This document shows, in pieces, positions 8,192 through 17,600 of a stretch of 43,870 nucleotides of DNA (the first letter of the stretch is position 1; every line of letters starts with the position of its first letter). Made by a program: the position numbers and the translations under genes. The notes beneath the pieces are model-generated. The model made no database searches and was not told where the DNA came from. It saw only the letters and a program-made list of their open reading frames with translations. The stretch is from Zoogloea ramigera. Lineage in GTDB: Bacteria; Pseudomonadota; Gammaproteobacteria; Burkholderiales; Rhodocyclaceae. Location of the stretch: assembly GCF_006539865.1 (NCBI RefSeq), contig NZ_BJNV01000045.1, positions 1 to 43,870 on the forward strand. The letters run 5' to 3'.

Positions 8192-9121
8192 ATGACCCTG
8201 TTCTCCCTGATCATAGCCCTGCTCATCGAGCAATTGCGTCCCCTCCCTGCTGCGCGTGTCGTCCAGGCACCGCTGAAGATGTTCGCCCGCTTTCTCGAAG
8301 ATCGCTTCAACGACGGCGATGCGAGGCATGGAGCCGTGGCCTGGTGGGTTGCGATTCTCTCCGCCTGTCTCGTCACGGCGCTGATCTACTTTCTCCTGTT
8401 GAGCCTTCATCCGCTCCTCGGCGTCGTCTTCAACGTCTTGGTTCTCTATCTGACCATGGGCTTTCGCCAGGTCAGCCATTTCTTCACCGACATCCAGCTT
8501 GCGCTGCGGATGGGTGAGCTCCCACGCGCGCGGCAACTGATCGGCGAATGGCGCGGCGCGTCCCATGATCAATCCGGCTCCAGCGAGGTGGCCCGGCTGG
8601 CGATCGAGGAGGCCTTACTGGCGTCGCATCGAAACGTGTTTGGTGTGGTCGTCTGGTTCGTGCTGTTGCCGGGGCCGATCGGTGCGGTCTTGTACCGCAT
8701 GGCGGCGTTTTTCGATGAGGCCTGGGGCCAGCGTCGTGACGAGCAGCAGTTCGGCGATTTCGGTGATTTTGCGCGCAAGGCTTTCGGGGCGCTGGATTGG
8801 GTTCCTGTACGGCTGACGGCCGCCGCATTTTCCATCGTCGGTGATTTCGAGGATGGCATCCATTGCTGGCGAACTCAGGCCAATCAATGGAAGAGCAAGG
8901 CTTCCGGTATACTGTTGGCAAGCGGTGGTGGCGCCCTCGGTGTCCGCCTCGGCATGCCGATTCACGAATCCGGTGAGGTGCTTGAACGTCCGGAAATGGG
9001 TGTCGGAGACGACGCCGATGCAGAGTTCATGCAGAGTACTATCGGCTTGGTATGGCGCACTTTGGTGCTGGTGTTCCTGGTGCTGGCGTTGCTTGGTGTT
9101 GCAGGCTGGGTCGGTAATTAA
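8192..9121 (+). CDS. CobD/CbiB-like membrane protein
   Basis: The ATG at 8192 gives 309 residues. Hydrophobic segments lie near residues 1-15, 50-95 (two helices), 150-170 and at the C-terminus, in keeping with an inner-membrane protein. The general layout and the FRQVSHFFTDIQLALRMG region match proteins annotated as CobD/CbiB-related regulatory proteins of betaproteobacteria. True CbiB makes adenosylcobinamide, but no other cobalamin gene is in the window, so this may be the paralogous type with no proven role. The frame extends upstream to 8159, but 8192 gives the usual MTLFSLI start. Confidence 0.7.
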   Translation: MTLFSLIIALLIEQLRPLPAARVVQAPLKMFARFLEDRFNDGDARHGAVAWWVAILSACLVTALIYFLLLSLHPLLGVVFNVLVLYLTMGFRQVSHFFTDIQLALRMGELPRARQLIGEWRGASHDQSGSSEVARLAIEEALLASHRNVFGVVVWFVLLPGPIGAVLYRMAAFFDEAWGQRRDEQQFGDFGDFARKAFGALDWVPVRLTAAAFSIVGDFEDGIHCWRTQANQWKSKASGILLASGGGALGVRLGMPIHESGEVLERPEMGVGDDADAEFMQSTIGLVWRTLVLVFLVLALLGVAGWVGN

Positions 9122-9146
9122 TCATAGCAATTGAGGAGGAAGTAAG

Positions 9147-10338
9147 ATGGCTAGTCGTGATGTTGTCGTTTTGAGTGCAGTCCGTTCCCCGATCGGTGCT
9201 TTCGGCGGTTCCCTGGCCGATTTCGATTCGAGTGAGTTGGCCGGTCTCGTCATGAAGGAGGCGATTGCCCGCTCCACCGTCGATCCGCAGCTGATCAACT
9301 ACGTCACCGTTGGCAACACCATGCCGACCGACTCCCGCTACGCCTACGTTTCCCGTGTTGCTTCCATCCAGGCCGGTCTGTCGATGGAATCCGTCGCCAT
9401 GCAGGTTTCCCGTCTTTGCGCGTCCGGCCTCCAGGGTATCGTGACGACCGCGCAGAACATCCTGCTCGGCGACGCCGACTACGGTATACGGTATCGGCGG
9501 CGGCGTCGAAGTCATGTCCAAGGCTGCTTACCTGATGCCAGCTCTGCGCAGCGGCGCCCGCATGGGTGACACCAAGGCCATCGATTCCATGGTTGCCGTG
9601 CTCACCGATCCGTTCGGCGTGGGCCACATGGGCATCACCGCCGAGAACCTTGCTGCCAAGCACGGGATCACCCGCGAGGAGCAGGATGCCTTCGCCGTTG
9701 AATCCCAGCGCCGTGCCGCGGCGGCCATCGATGCCGGCTACTTCAAGTCCCAGATCTTCCCGATCGTCAAGCAGACCCGCAAGGGCGACGTTGTGTTTGA
9801 CACCGACGAGCACCTGAAGCGCGGCACGACCATGGAGTCGCTGGGCAAGATGAAGCCCGCCTTCAAGAAAGACGGTACCGTCACTGCCGGTAACGCATCG
9901 GGCATCAACGACGGCGCTGCATTCTTCGTCCTGGCTGACGGCACCACCGCCGTCAATGCCGGTTACAAGCCCATGGCCCGCCTGGTTTCCTACGCCATCG
10001 CCGGTGTTCCGAACGACATCATGGGCGAAGGCCCGATCCCGGCTTCGCGCATCGCGCTGAAGAAGGCTGGTCTGACCCTCGACCAGATGGACGTCATCGA
10101 GTCCAACGAGGCCTTTGCTGCTCAGGCTTTGTCGGTTGCCAAGGTGCTGGGCCTGGACCCTGCCAAGACCAACCCGAACGGCGGTGCCATTGCTCTGGGC
10201 CACCCGGTTGGCTGCTCCGGCGCCTTCATCGCCACCAAGGCTCTCTATGAACTGCAGCGTACCGGTGGCCGTTACGCCCTGGTCACGATGTGCATTGGTG
10301 GCGGCCAGGGTATTGCCACGGTGTTCGAGCGTATCTGA
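9147..10338 (+). pseudogene. Acetyl-CoA acyltransferase (thiolase), frameshifted by 7-bp tandem duplication
   Basis: The gene starts at ATG 9147 after GAGGAGG. The N-terminal part (to about 9487) encodes a normal thiolase start with the nucleophile Cys91 in SRLCASGLQG. The frame is then broken: ACGGTAT occurs twice in tandem at 9481-9487 and 9488-9494. The first frame runs on to a stop at 9569, while the rest of the thiolase continues in another frame to 10338 (NEAFAAQ, GHPVGCSGA, CIGGGQG). Deleting one copy gives DADYGIGGGVEVMSK and a 394-residue enzyme of normal length with all active-site motifs. The family condenses or cleaves acetoacetyl-CoA (polyhydroxyalkanoate synthesis or beta-oxidation). 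A recent mutation, a phase-variable state or an assembly error are all possible. Confidence 0.9.
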
Positions 10339-10395
10339 TCATGAACTGATCCGTGGCCCGGTTTCTTGGGCCGCGTCATTATCATGTCTGAAAAG

Positions 10396-10430
10396 ACCCC
10401 GTCCGGCGTGAATGCCGGGTGGGGTTTTTT
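10396..10430 (+). terminator. Rho-independent terminator after the thiolase gene
   Basis: Arms ACCCCGTCCGGC (10396-10407) and GCCGGGTGGGGT (10414-10425) pair with two G-T wobbles around a 6-nt loop, and six T follow (10425-10430). Confidence 0.88.
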
Positions 10431-10808
10431 ACGTGCATGCCCAGCATGGGGGCACTCCTGCGGGTTGAGGGCCGAAGGCCATGTCGCTCGGACGTGCAGT
10501 GCATCAGATGCCTGGTAGGCCGGGGCGGAACGCGGGAAGGCGAGATGAAACCGAGCTCGAAGCGAGCGGCATGGAAACGTGTCAAATTCAGTCGTGTGGC
10601 AGTGCCGGGGTGGATGGATCGTCGATCGCCGAGACGGCGGGCTACCAGAGAACGCACTGGCCCCGGATTCGCGCGTCCTTGCTGGATGCCAGCTACCGGC
10701 GTCAGAGCTGCCCTATATCCCAATTCAGCTGCCAGAGGCGCCGGGAAGTTGCACGGGGCGAGTGATCCCTTGCGAGAGAATTTGCCTGGCGCGCTGCTGT
10801 GTAGTCTC
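10431..10808. other. Intergenic region upstream of hupB, no gene seen
   Basis: Open frames here have no family resemblance and no good start sites. In many betaproteobacteria the lon protease gene sits directly upstream of hupB; it is absent here, and the region holds no recognisable remnant of its C-terminus. Confidence 0.4.
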
Positions 10809-10837
10809 TTGACATCGTGTTTTTCACGGCGTTATAT
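10809..10837 (+). promoter_or_regulatory. Sigma70 promoter of hupB
   Basis: A perfect -35 TTGACA (10809-10814) and a near-consensus -10 TTATAT (10832-10837) are spaced by 17 nt. Transcription would start near 10844 and give a leader of about 80 nt before the GTG start of hupB. This is one of the best sigma70 matches in the window and fits a highly expressed gene. Confidence 0.75.
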
Positions 10838-10925
10838 ATGGGACGCAGTGGTTTCCAGGGCGTGTCGGTTCAGCATTTGTAGGGGTGGTTTCCTGTTTGT
10901 TAAATTCGATGACGAGGGGGCTGGC

Positions 10926-11198
10926 GTGAACAAATCCGAATTGATTGATCAGATTGCGCTTGACGCAGAGATTTCCAAAGCTGCTGCCGGACGAGCGCTC
11001 GATGCGGCCATCTCGGCCGTCAAGCAGGCGCTGAAGAAAGGGGATAGCGTCACCCTGGTTGGGTTTGGAACTTTCAACGTGGGGAAACGTGCCGCGAGAA
11101 CAGGCCGAAATCCAAGAACCGGAGCTGCGATCAAGATACAGTCGGCAAAAATTCCGAAATTCAGGCCTGGCAAGGCATTGAAAGATGCGTTAAACTAA
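10926..11198 (+). CDS. hupB: DNA-binding protein HU
   Basis: The GTG at 10926 follows GAGGGGG by 5 nt and gives a 90-residue protein, the standard HU length, starting [10 protein letters not shown]. The frame is open far upstream, but that part is noncoding. The sequence contains the dimerisation helices, the [18 protein letters not shown] segment that leads into the DNA-binding arm, and the C-terminal [16 protein letters not shown] helix. HU bends and compacts DNA as a dimer. Two tRNA genes and ppiD follow, an order common in betaproteobacteria. HU also assists several tyrosine-recombinase reactions; two such recombinases are encoded later in the window, but no link is shown. Confidence 0.96.
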   Translation: MNKSELIDQIALDAEISKAAAGRALDAAISAVKQALKKGDSVTLVGFGTFNVGKRAARTGRNPRTGAAIKIQSAKIPKFRPGKALKDALN

Positions 11199-11239
11199 TG
11201 GGCTATTGTTGTGGTGGATATTAAAGCCTCCCAGCAAAT

Positions 11240-11315
11240 GGGTGCTTAGCTCAGTCGGTAGAGCGTCGCCCTTACAAGGCGAATGTCGGCGGTTCGACCC
11301 CGTCAGCACCCACCA
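11240..11315 (+). tRNA. tRNA-Val (UAC)
   Basis: The 76-nt cloverleaf has acceptor arms GGGTGCT and AGCACCC, D-arm GCTCAGTCGGTAGAGC, anticodon TAC within CCTTACAAG, T-loop TTCGACC and an encoded CCA at 11313-11315. It lies 41 nt after hupB. Confidence 0.97.
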
Positions 11316-11344
11316 CTCTCACCGTGGTGTGAGGGTCGCATCAA

Positions 11345-11421
11345 GGAGTGGTAGTTCAGTTGGTTAGAATACCGGCCTGTCACGCCGGGGGTCGCGGGTT
11401 CGAGTCCCGTCCACTCCGCCA
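11345..11421 (+). tRNA. tRNA-Asp (GUC)
   Basis: The 77-nt cloverleaf has acceptor arms GGAGTGG and CCACTCC, D-arm GTTCAGTTGGTTAGAAT, anticodon GTC within CCTGTCACG, T-arm GCGGGTTCGAGTCCCGT and an encoded CCA at 11419-11421. It is 29 nt after tRNA-Val, so both are probably processed from one transcript. Confidence 0.97.
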
Positions 11422-11461
11422 ACACACTGGCTGACCAGGCAGGTTCGGTGTAGCTACTCCC

Positions 11462-11487
11462 AAAAGGGCCGCTTTGCGGCCCTTTTT
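11462..11487 (+). terminator. Rho-independent terminator after the tRNA pair
   Basis: Arms AAAAGGGCCGC (11462-11472) and GCGGCCCTTTTT (11476-11487) surround a TTT loop. The stem is strong and perfectly paired. Confidence 0.92.
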
Positions 11488-11682
11488 GTTGCAGCCGCCT
11501 GCAATGTATTCAAACGCCTTCATAAGGGCTTGTTTGGTGAGACTCGCCCGGGTAGACTCCGACGCGTCCATCAGCCGCGCTGCTCGCGGGCGTTGATGTC
11601 ATCCGGGCCTTGGCTGCCGCCGCGTGGGGTTGTCTGCCGCGTACGCAGAGGGCTGCTTCAGCGCCCCAGCCGAAATTTCGAG

Positions 11683-11707
11683 AGGCGAACGAGAGTTCGC
11701 CTTTTTG
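11683..11707 (+). terminator. Second terminator-like hairpin, 50 nt before ppiD
   Basis: Arms AGGCGAAC (11683-11690) and GTTCGCCT (11695-11702) enclose GAGA and are followed by T residues (to 11706). It stands alone between the tRNA terminator and ppiD, so it would end an unidentified short transcript or attenuate ppiD. Confidence 0.75.
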
Positions 11708-11756
11708 TTTTTCAAAGAAGCGGTTCACCGCCGTCATCAGTTTCTTGGGAGTCAGC

Positions 11757-13661
11757 ATGTTTGACGCCGTACGCAACAACAAGAAGGTCGTCCAGGTATT
11801 CCTGGTGATGATCACGCTGCCGTTCGCCTTCTTTGGCGTCGAGTCCTACGTCAAGAACGCCGGCAACAGCGATGGTGTGGCCACCGTCGGTGGCACGGCC
11901 ATTCAGATGGGAGAGTTCCAGCAGGCCCTGCGCGAGCAGCAGGAGCGCATGCGCGGTGCCTTGGGGGCCAGCTTCAACCCCGCCATGATGGATACACCCG
12001 AGACGCGCCGTGCAGTGCTCGAAAATCTGGTCAATCAGCGTCTTCTCGCGCTGGATGCCCAGAAGATGCGGCTCAGCGTTTCCGATGCCAGCCTGCGGGA
12101 CACGATTGCCGCGATCCCTGCTTTTCAGGAGAACGGGCATTTCTCGTTGCCGCGTTACGAGGCGGTGCTGAAGGCACAGGGTATGACGCAGGCCGTTTTT
12201 GAGGGGCGCTTGCGCCATGACCTGGCTCTGCAGCAGGTGCTTGGTGCCGTTGCCGAGGGCGTTCTGGTCCCCCAGAGCTCGGTGGATCAGGTGTATTCGG
12301 TTCAGCTCGAGGAGCGTACCGTCAGTGAAGTCCGCCTTCCGGCAGCCCAGTTCGCCGCCGGGGTGAAGCTTGCGGAGGATGCCGCACGCAAATTCTACGA
12401 TACCGAGCGCAAGCGCTTCGAGATGCCGGCCCAACTGAAGGCCGAGTACGTCGTGCTGAGCAAGGATGCCGTCGCCAATCAGCTGAGTGTGGCCGATGCC
12501 GATGTCCGCAAGGAGTACGACGCCCACCCTGAGCGTTTCAGCCAGGGCGAGGAGCGGCGCGCCAGCCACATCCTGATCCAGGCCGACAAGGGCGCCGGCG
12601 ATGCTGCGCTCAAAGCTGCCCGGGAAAAGGCCGAGGCGCTGCTCAAGCAGCTCACCGCCAAGCCGGATGACTTTGCCCGCCTTGCCCGGGAGAACTCCCA
12701 GGACCCCGGCTCCGCCGAGAAGGGGGGCGATCTGGGTTTCTTCGCCCGTGGCGCGATGGTCAAGGAGTTCGAGGAAGCAGCCTTTGGCCTGAAGAACGAG
12801 GGCGAAACCTCCGGCGTGGTGCAGTCGGATTTCGGCTTTCACATCATCCGCTTGACCGGCGTGAAGGCCAGCAAGTCGCGCCCCTTCGACGAAGTGAAGG
12901 GCGAGATTGCGGCAGAGCTCAAGCGCAACGAGGCTGCCAAGAAGTTTGCCGAACTCGTCGAGAGCTTCACCAACACGGTCTATGAGCAGGCCGACAGCCT
13001 GAAGCCGGCCGCCGAGAAGTTCAAGCTCGCCGTTCAGGCCACCGACTGGATTGCCGGGGACGGCAAGGCGCCGGCGCCCTTCAACAACGAGAAGCTCATC
13101 GGTGAGCTGTTCTCCGACGAGGCCCTCAAGAACAAGCGCAACACCAGTGCGGTGGATGTCGGCAACGGCACGCTGGTTGCCGCGCGGGTGCTCGAACACA
13201 AGCCTGCAGCCCTGCGGCCCTTCGAAGAGGTCAAGCCCGTTATCGAGAAGGCTCTCGGCAACGAGGAGGCCGTGAAGCTGGCCGAGCAGGACGGCGAAGG
13301 CAAGCTCGCCAAGCTCGCCAAGGGTGAAGCCGTCGATCTGGCGTGGAGCCCGGCCCGGGCGATTGCCCGTAGCGAGCAGGGCCTGCCGCCGGAGGTGTTG
13401 CGGGCGATCTTCCGGGCCTCCACCGAGAAGCTGCCTGCCTACGCGGGCGTGAAGGTGCCGGGCGCGGGTTATGCGCTGTATCGCATCGAGAAGGTGAATC
13501 GCCCTGTGGCCAAGGCCGACGACCCGCGCCGGGCGGCCATCAAGCAGCAGTACGCCCGCGTGCTTGCCGAACAGGATTTCGGCGCTTACATCGCCGCGCT
13601 GCGCAAGCGTCACGACGTCAAGGTTAACTACGCGCTGCTGGACGAGCAGAAAGACAAGTAA
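11757..13661 (+). CDS. ppiD: Peptidyl-prolyl cis-trans isomerase PpiD
   Basis: The ATG at 11757 gives 634 residues and the typical start MFDAVRNNKKVVQVF; the frame is open upstream to 11610 but passes through a terminator hairpin. A single membrane helix (about residues 13-31) anchors the chaperone in the inner membrane with the rest in the periplasm. A SurA-type N-terminal domain (about 35-180) is followed by a parvulin rotamase domain at about residues 265-365 (RRASHILIQADKG, FARLARENSQDPGSAEKGGD in parts, GFHIIRLTG) and a C-terminal chaperone region. PpiD works at the exit of the Sec translocon on outer-membrane and periplasmic proteins. The order after hupB and tRNA genes is conserved. 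Confidence 0.95.
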   Translation: MFDAVRNNKKVVQVFLVMITLPFAFFGVESYVKNAGNSDGVATVGGTAIQMGEFQQALREQQERMRGALGASFNPAMMDTPETRRAVLENLVNQRLLALDAQKMRLSVSDASLRDTIAAIPAFQENGHFSLPRYEAVLKAQGMTQAVFEGRLRHDLALQQVLGAVAEGVLVPQSSVDQVYSVQLEERTVSEVRLPAAQFAAGVKLAEDAARKFYDTERKRFEMPAQLKAEYVVLSKDAVANQLSVADADVRKEYDAHPERFSQGEERRASHILIQADKGAGDAALKAAREKAEALLKQLTAKPDDFARLARENSQDPGSAEKGGDLGFFARGAMVKEFEEAAFGLKNEGETSGVVQSDFGFHIIRLTGVKASKSRPFDEVKGEIAAELKRNEAAKKFAELVESFTNTVYEQADSLKPAAEKFKLAVQATDWIAGDGKAPAPFNNEKLIGELFSDEALKNKRNTSAVDVGNGTLVAARVLEHKPAALRPFEEVKPVIEKALGNEEAVKLAEQDGEGKLAKLAKGEAVDLAWSPARAIARSEQGLPPEVLRAIFRASTEKLPAYAGVKVPGAGYALYRIEKVNRPVAKADDPRRAAIKQQYARVLAEQDFGAYIAALRKRHDVKVNYALLDEQKDK

Positions 13662-13815
13662 GCGTTGGGGCCGGCTCCAGGGGGGCCGCAGGTATTTTCA
13701 GGGCCTGGCGAGTCATCGTCGGGCCCTGATTGCATCCACACCACTAAAACTGCCCTCAAGCTTTGTCGATCTGGTTCGCTAACCGCTTATCAACCATTTG
13801 ATAAGAGGCGGTTTC

Positions 13816-14619
13816 ATGTCAGATTTTGGCCGGCTTCGCCTCCTGCTCGTGGAGCCTTCCGCGCTGCAGGCAAAGATCATCCGCAAGGCCTGTGACGAGA
13901 TCGGAGTGGGGCAGGTGGATGTGATCGGAACGGCGCACGAGGCCCTGGAGGCGATGGCCCAGCGGCGGCCCGACGTTGTGCTGTCGGCCCTCTATCTGCC
14001 CGACGGCTCCGGTACCGGGCTGGTCGGGGCCATGCGTGCTGATCCGGCTCTGGCGGGCCTTCCGTTCATTCTGGTGTCCAGCGAGACCCGCCCCCAGGCC
14101 CTCGACCCGATACGCCAGGCCGGCGCATGCGGCATCCTGCCCAAACCCTTCGCGCCCAGGCAACTGGCGCTGGCGATCAATTCCACCCTGGATTACCTGT
14201 CGCCCGATTACAGCTTTGACAATCAGTTCGACCTGGAGGTCATCCGGGTGCTGCTGGTGGACGACAGCGCCAACGCCCGACACTTCATGCGACGGGTGCT
14301 GGAAAACCTGGGCATCCGCCACATCATCGAGGCCGCCGACGGCAAGGAGGCGGTGGCGCTGATGGAGGAGACGATGGTGGATCTCATCGTCACCGACTAC
14401 AACATGCCCGAGATGGATGGCCGCGAGTTTGTTGAATACGTGCGGGGGCGTAGCTGGCAGAGCAGCGTGCCGATTCTGATGGTCACCAGCGAGACCGATC
14501 AGGGGCGGCTGGCCGCGGTGGAAGAGGCTGGTGTGTCGGGCATTTGCGACAAACCCTTCGAGCCGGCGGTGGTGCGGCGCCTGCTCGCGAGGATGTTGAG
14601 CCAGGGTGCGGCCGGCTAG
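13816..14619 (+). CDS. Two-receiver response regulator with a degenerate first receiver
   Basis: The ATG at 13816 follows AAGAGGCGG and gives 267 residues made of two receiver domains and no output domain. The second receiver (about 142-262) is complete: acidic pair D149/D150, phosphoacceptor D194 in VTDYNMPEMDG, T224 and K246. The first (about 8-128) keeps Lys110 and the PKPF turn, but the phosphoacceptor position is Ala58 (LSALYLPDGSG) and only Glu13 remains of the acidic pair, so it should not be phosphorylated. Such a pseudo-receiver may act as a docking or dimerisation module. No histidine kinase gene is nearby. The mfd gene converges 15 nt downstream. Confidence 0.88.
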   Translation: MSDFGRLRLLLVEPSALQAKIIRKACDEIGVGQVDVIGTAHEALEAMAQRRPDVVLSALYLPDGSGTGLVGAMRADPALAGLPFILVSSETRPQALDPIRQAGACGILPKPFAPRQLALAINSTLDYLSPDYSFDNQFDLEVIRVLLVDDSANARHFMRRVLENLGIRHIIEAADGKEAVALMEETMVDLIVTDYNMPEMDGREFVEYVRGRSWQSSVPILMVTSETDQGRLAAVEEAGVSGICDKPFEPAVVRRLLARMLSQGAAG

Positions 14620-14634
14620 CCAGCGCCCGGCGGC

Positions 14635-17600
14635 TCAGGCCTTCACCGCGTCGAGCAGCGCTTTTACTGCGGCAACCCGGGCCTTCAGGTCGGGGGTGGC
14701 GACCTTGCGGATCAGCTTGTCCGGGCCGGACATCTTGGTCTGCCTGTCCTTCTGGATCAGCGTGATGATCTTCATCGGGTCGATCGGCGCGCTGGCGTCG
14801 AACTGCACGCTGATCTGGTTCTCCGACGCTTCCATCTTGGCGACGCCATAGGGCTTGACCAACATGCGCAGGCGGTGGGTTTCGAGAAGCGTGCGGGTTT
14901 GCTGCGGCATTTCGCCGAAGCGGTCGATGAGTTCTTCCTGCAGGGCCTGGAGCTCGTCCTCGCTCTCGCAGTTGGCGAGGCGCTTGTAGAGCGTGAGGCG
15001 TTCCTGCACGTCGCTGCAGTAATCGTTGGGGAGCAGGGCCGGGGCGTGGAGCTTGATCTCCGAGACCACCTCGAGCGGCTGGCTGAGGTCGGGCTCCTTG
15101 CCGCGCTGCAGGTCGCGCACGGCGCGCTTGAGCATCTCGGTGTACAGGCTGACCCCGACCTGCTGGATCTCGCCCGACTGGTTTTCGCCCAGCACTTCGC
15201 CGGCGCCGCGGATTTCAAGGTCCTGCATCGCCAGGTAGAAGCCCGAACCCAGCTCTTCCATCATCGTGATCGCCTCCAGGCGCTTCTGGGCCTGGGCGGT
15301 GGGTTTGGCGTGGGCGTCGGTGAGGAGGTAGGCGTAGGCCTGGTGGTGGGAGCGGCCGACGCGGCCGCGCAGCTGGTGCAGTTGGGCCAGGCCGAAGCGG
15401 TCGGCCCGGTTGATGATGATGGTGTTGGCGGTCGGGATGTTGATGCCGGTCTCGATGATGGTGGTGCACAGCAGCAGGTTGGCTTTTTGCGTGGTGAAGT
15501 CGCGCATCACGCGCTCGAGTTCGCGCTCCGGCAGCTGGCCGTGGCCGATCACGATGCGCGCTTCGGGCAGCAGCTCTTCAAGCGCCTCGCGCATGTTCTC
15601 GATGGTCTCGACTTCGTTGTGCAAAAAGTACACCTGCCCACCACGCTTGAACTCGCGGATCACCGCCTCGCGGATGACGCCCTTGCTGTGGCGCTGCACG
15701 AAGGTCTTGATGGCGAGCCGCTTCTGCGGCGCGGTGGCGATCACTGAGAACTCGCGCAGGCCTTCCAGCGCCAGCCCCAGCGTGCGCGGGATCGGCGTGG
15801 CGGTGAGGGTGAGGATGTCCACCTCGCTGCGCAGCGCCTTGAGCGCTTCCTTCTGGCGCACCCCAAACCGGTGCTCTTCGTCGATGATGACGAGGCCCAG
15901 GCGCTTGAAGGTGACGTCCTTCTGCAGCAGCCGGTGGGTGCCGATGAGGATGTCCACCTTGCCTTCGCCCAGCTGCTTGATGGCCTCGGCCTGCTCCTTT
16001 GCGTTCTTGAAGCGGGACAGCTCGGCCACCTTGATGGGCCAGTCGGCGAAGCGGTCGGCAAACGTTTGGTAGTGCTGTTCGGCGAGCAGCGTGGTGGGGC
16101 ACAACACGACCACCTGCTTGCCGTCGGCCACCGCGATGAAGGCGGCGCGCAGGGCCACTTCGGTCTTGCCGAAGCCCACGTCGCCGCACACCAGGCGGTC
16201 CATCGGCCGGCCGGATTTCATGTCGGCAACGACGGCCTCGATGGCGGCCATCTGGTCGGGGGTTTCCTCGAAGCCGAAGCCGTCGGCGAAGGCTTCCAGG
16301 TCGTGCTGCTTGAAGTCGAACTGATGGCCCTTGCGGGCCGCGCGCTGGGCGTAGAGCGCCAGCAGCTCGGCGGCGGTGTCGCGCACCTGCTGGGCGGCTT
16401 TCTTCTTGGCCTTTTCCCATTGGCCGGAGCCCAGGGTGTGCAGATGCACCGCCTCCGGGTCGGCGCCGGCGTAGCGCGTGATCACGTGGAGCTGCGACAC
16501 CGGCACGTAGAGCTTGTCGCCGTTGGCGTATTCGAGGTGCAGGAACTCGGTCTGGCCTTCGCCCAGGTCCATGTGCACGAGGCCCATGTAGCGGCCGATG
16601 CCGTGGCTGGAGTGCACCACCGGGTCACCGGGCTTGAGCTCGGAGAGGTCGCGCAGCCAGCCTTCCATGGTGGCGGCCTTGCGGCTGTCGCGGCGGGTGC
16701 GGCTGCGGGCGGTGGCGGCGTAGAGCTCGGATTCGGTAACGACAGCGAGGCCGGCCTCGGGCAGCACGAAGCCGGCGGCGAGGGGGCCTGTGCCGAGGGC
16801 GAGCCGGGTATCACCCGCCACGAAGGCGTCGAAGTCGGCGCTGGCGGCGGGCTTTAGGCCGTACTCGGCGAAGTATTCGGCGATGGTCTGCTGGCGACCT
16901 GCGGATTCGGCGAGCACCAGCACGCGGCCCGGGAAGCCCGCGCAGAAGGCCTTGAAGCGGTGGAGCGGGTCGCTGGCCTTGCGGTCGACGGACACGTCGG
17001 GCAGCGCCTCGGCGGGCCCGCCGGTGGCGCCGGCCGGCAGGGCCAGGCGGAGGCGCTCCTTGAGGGCGACGAAGAAGGCCTCTTCCGACAGGAAGAGCTG
17101 ATCCGGCGCCATGATCGGCCGGGTCTTGTCGCCACCCAGCAGCTGGTGGCGGCTGCGGGCGTCCTTCCAGAAGGCTTCGATGGCGGCCGGTACGTCCCGG
17201 TGCAGCAGGATCGCGCTGCTGTCGGGCAGGTAGTCGAAGAGCGTGGCGGTTTCGTCGAAGAACAGCGGCAGGTAGTACTCGATGCCCGCCGGGGCGATGC
17301 CGTTGGAGACGTCCTTGTACACCGTGCAGCGGGACGGGTCGCCTTCGAAGGTCTCGCGGAAGCGGCCGCGGAAGCGGGTGCGGCCGGTTTCGTCCATCGG
17401 GAACTCGCGGGCCGGCAGCAGGCGCACGTCGCGCACCGGAAACACCGTGCGCTGGGTGTCCGGGTCGAAGGTCTTGATGCTCTCGATCTCGTCGTCGAAG
17501 AGGTCGATGCGGTAGGGTAGGGCGGCGCCCATCGGGAAGAGGTCCACCAGCCCGCCGCGCACGCTGTATTCGCCCGGCGACATCACCTGGGTGACGTGGG

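Noticed and set aside
10419-10925. N-terminal extension of HU
   Set aside because: The frame runs through a terminator hairpin and the hupB promoter; the GTG at 10926 with GAGGGGG gives the standard 90-residue protein.
14875-16857. Large plus-strand open frames across mfd
   Set aside because: They are Gly/Val/Ala/His-rich antisense shadows of mfd without start signals.
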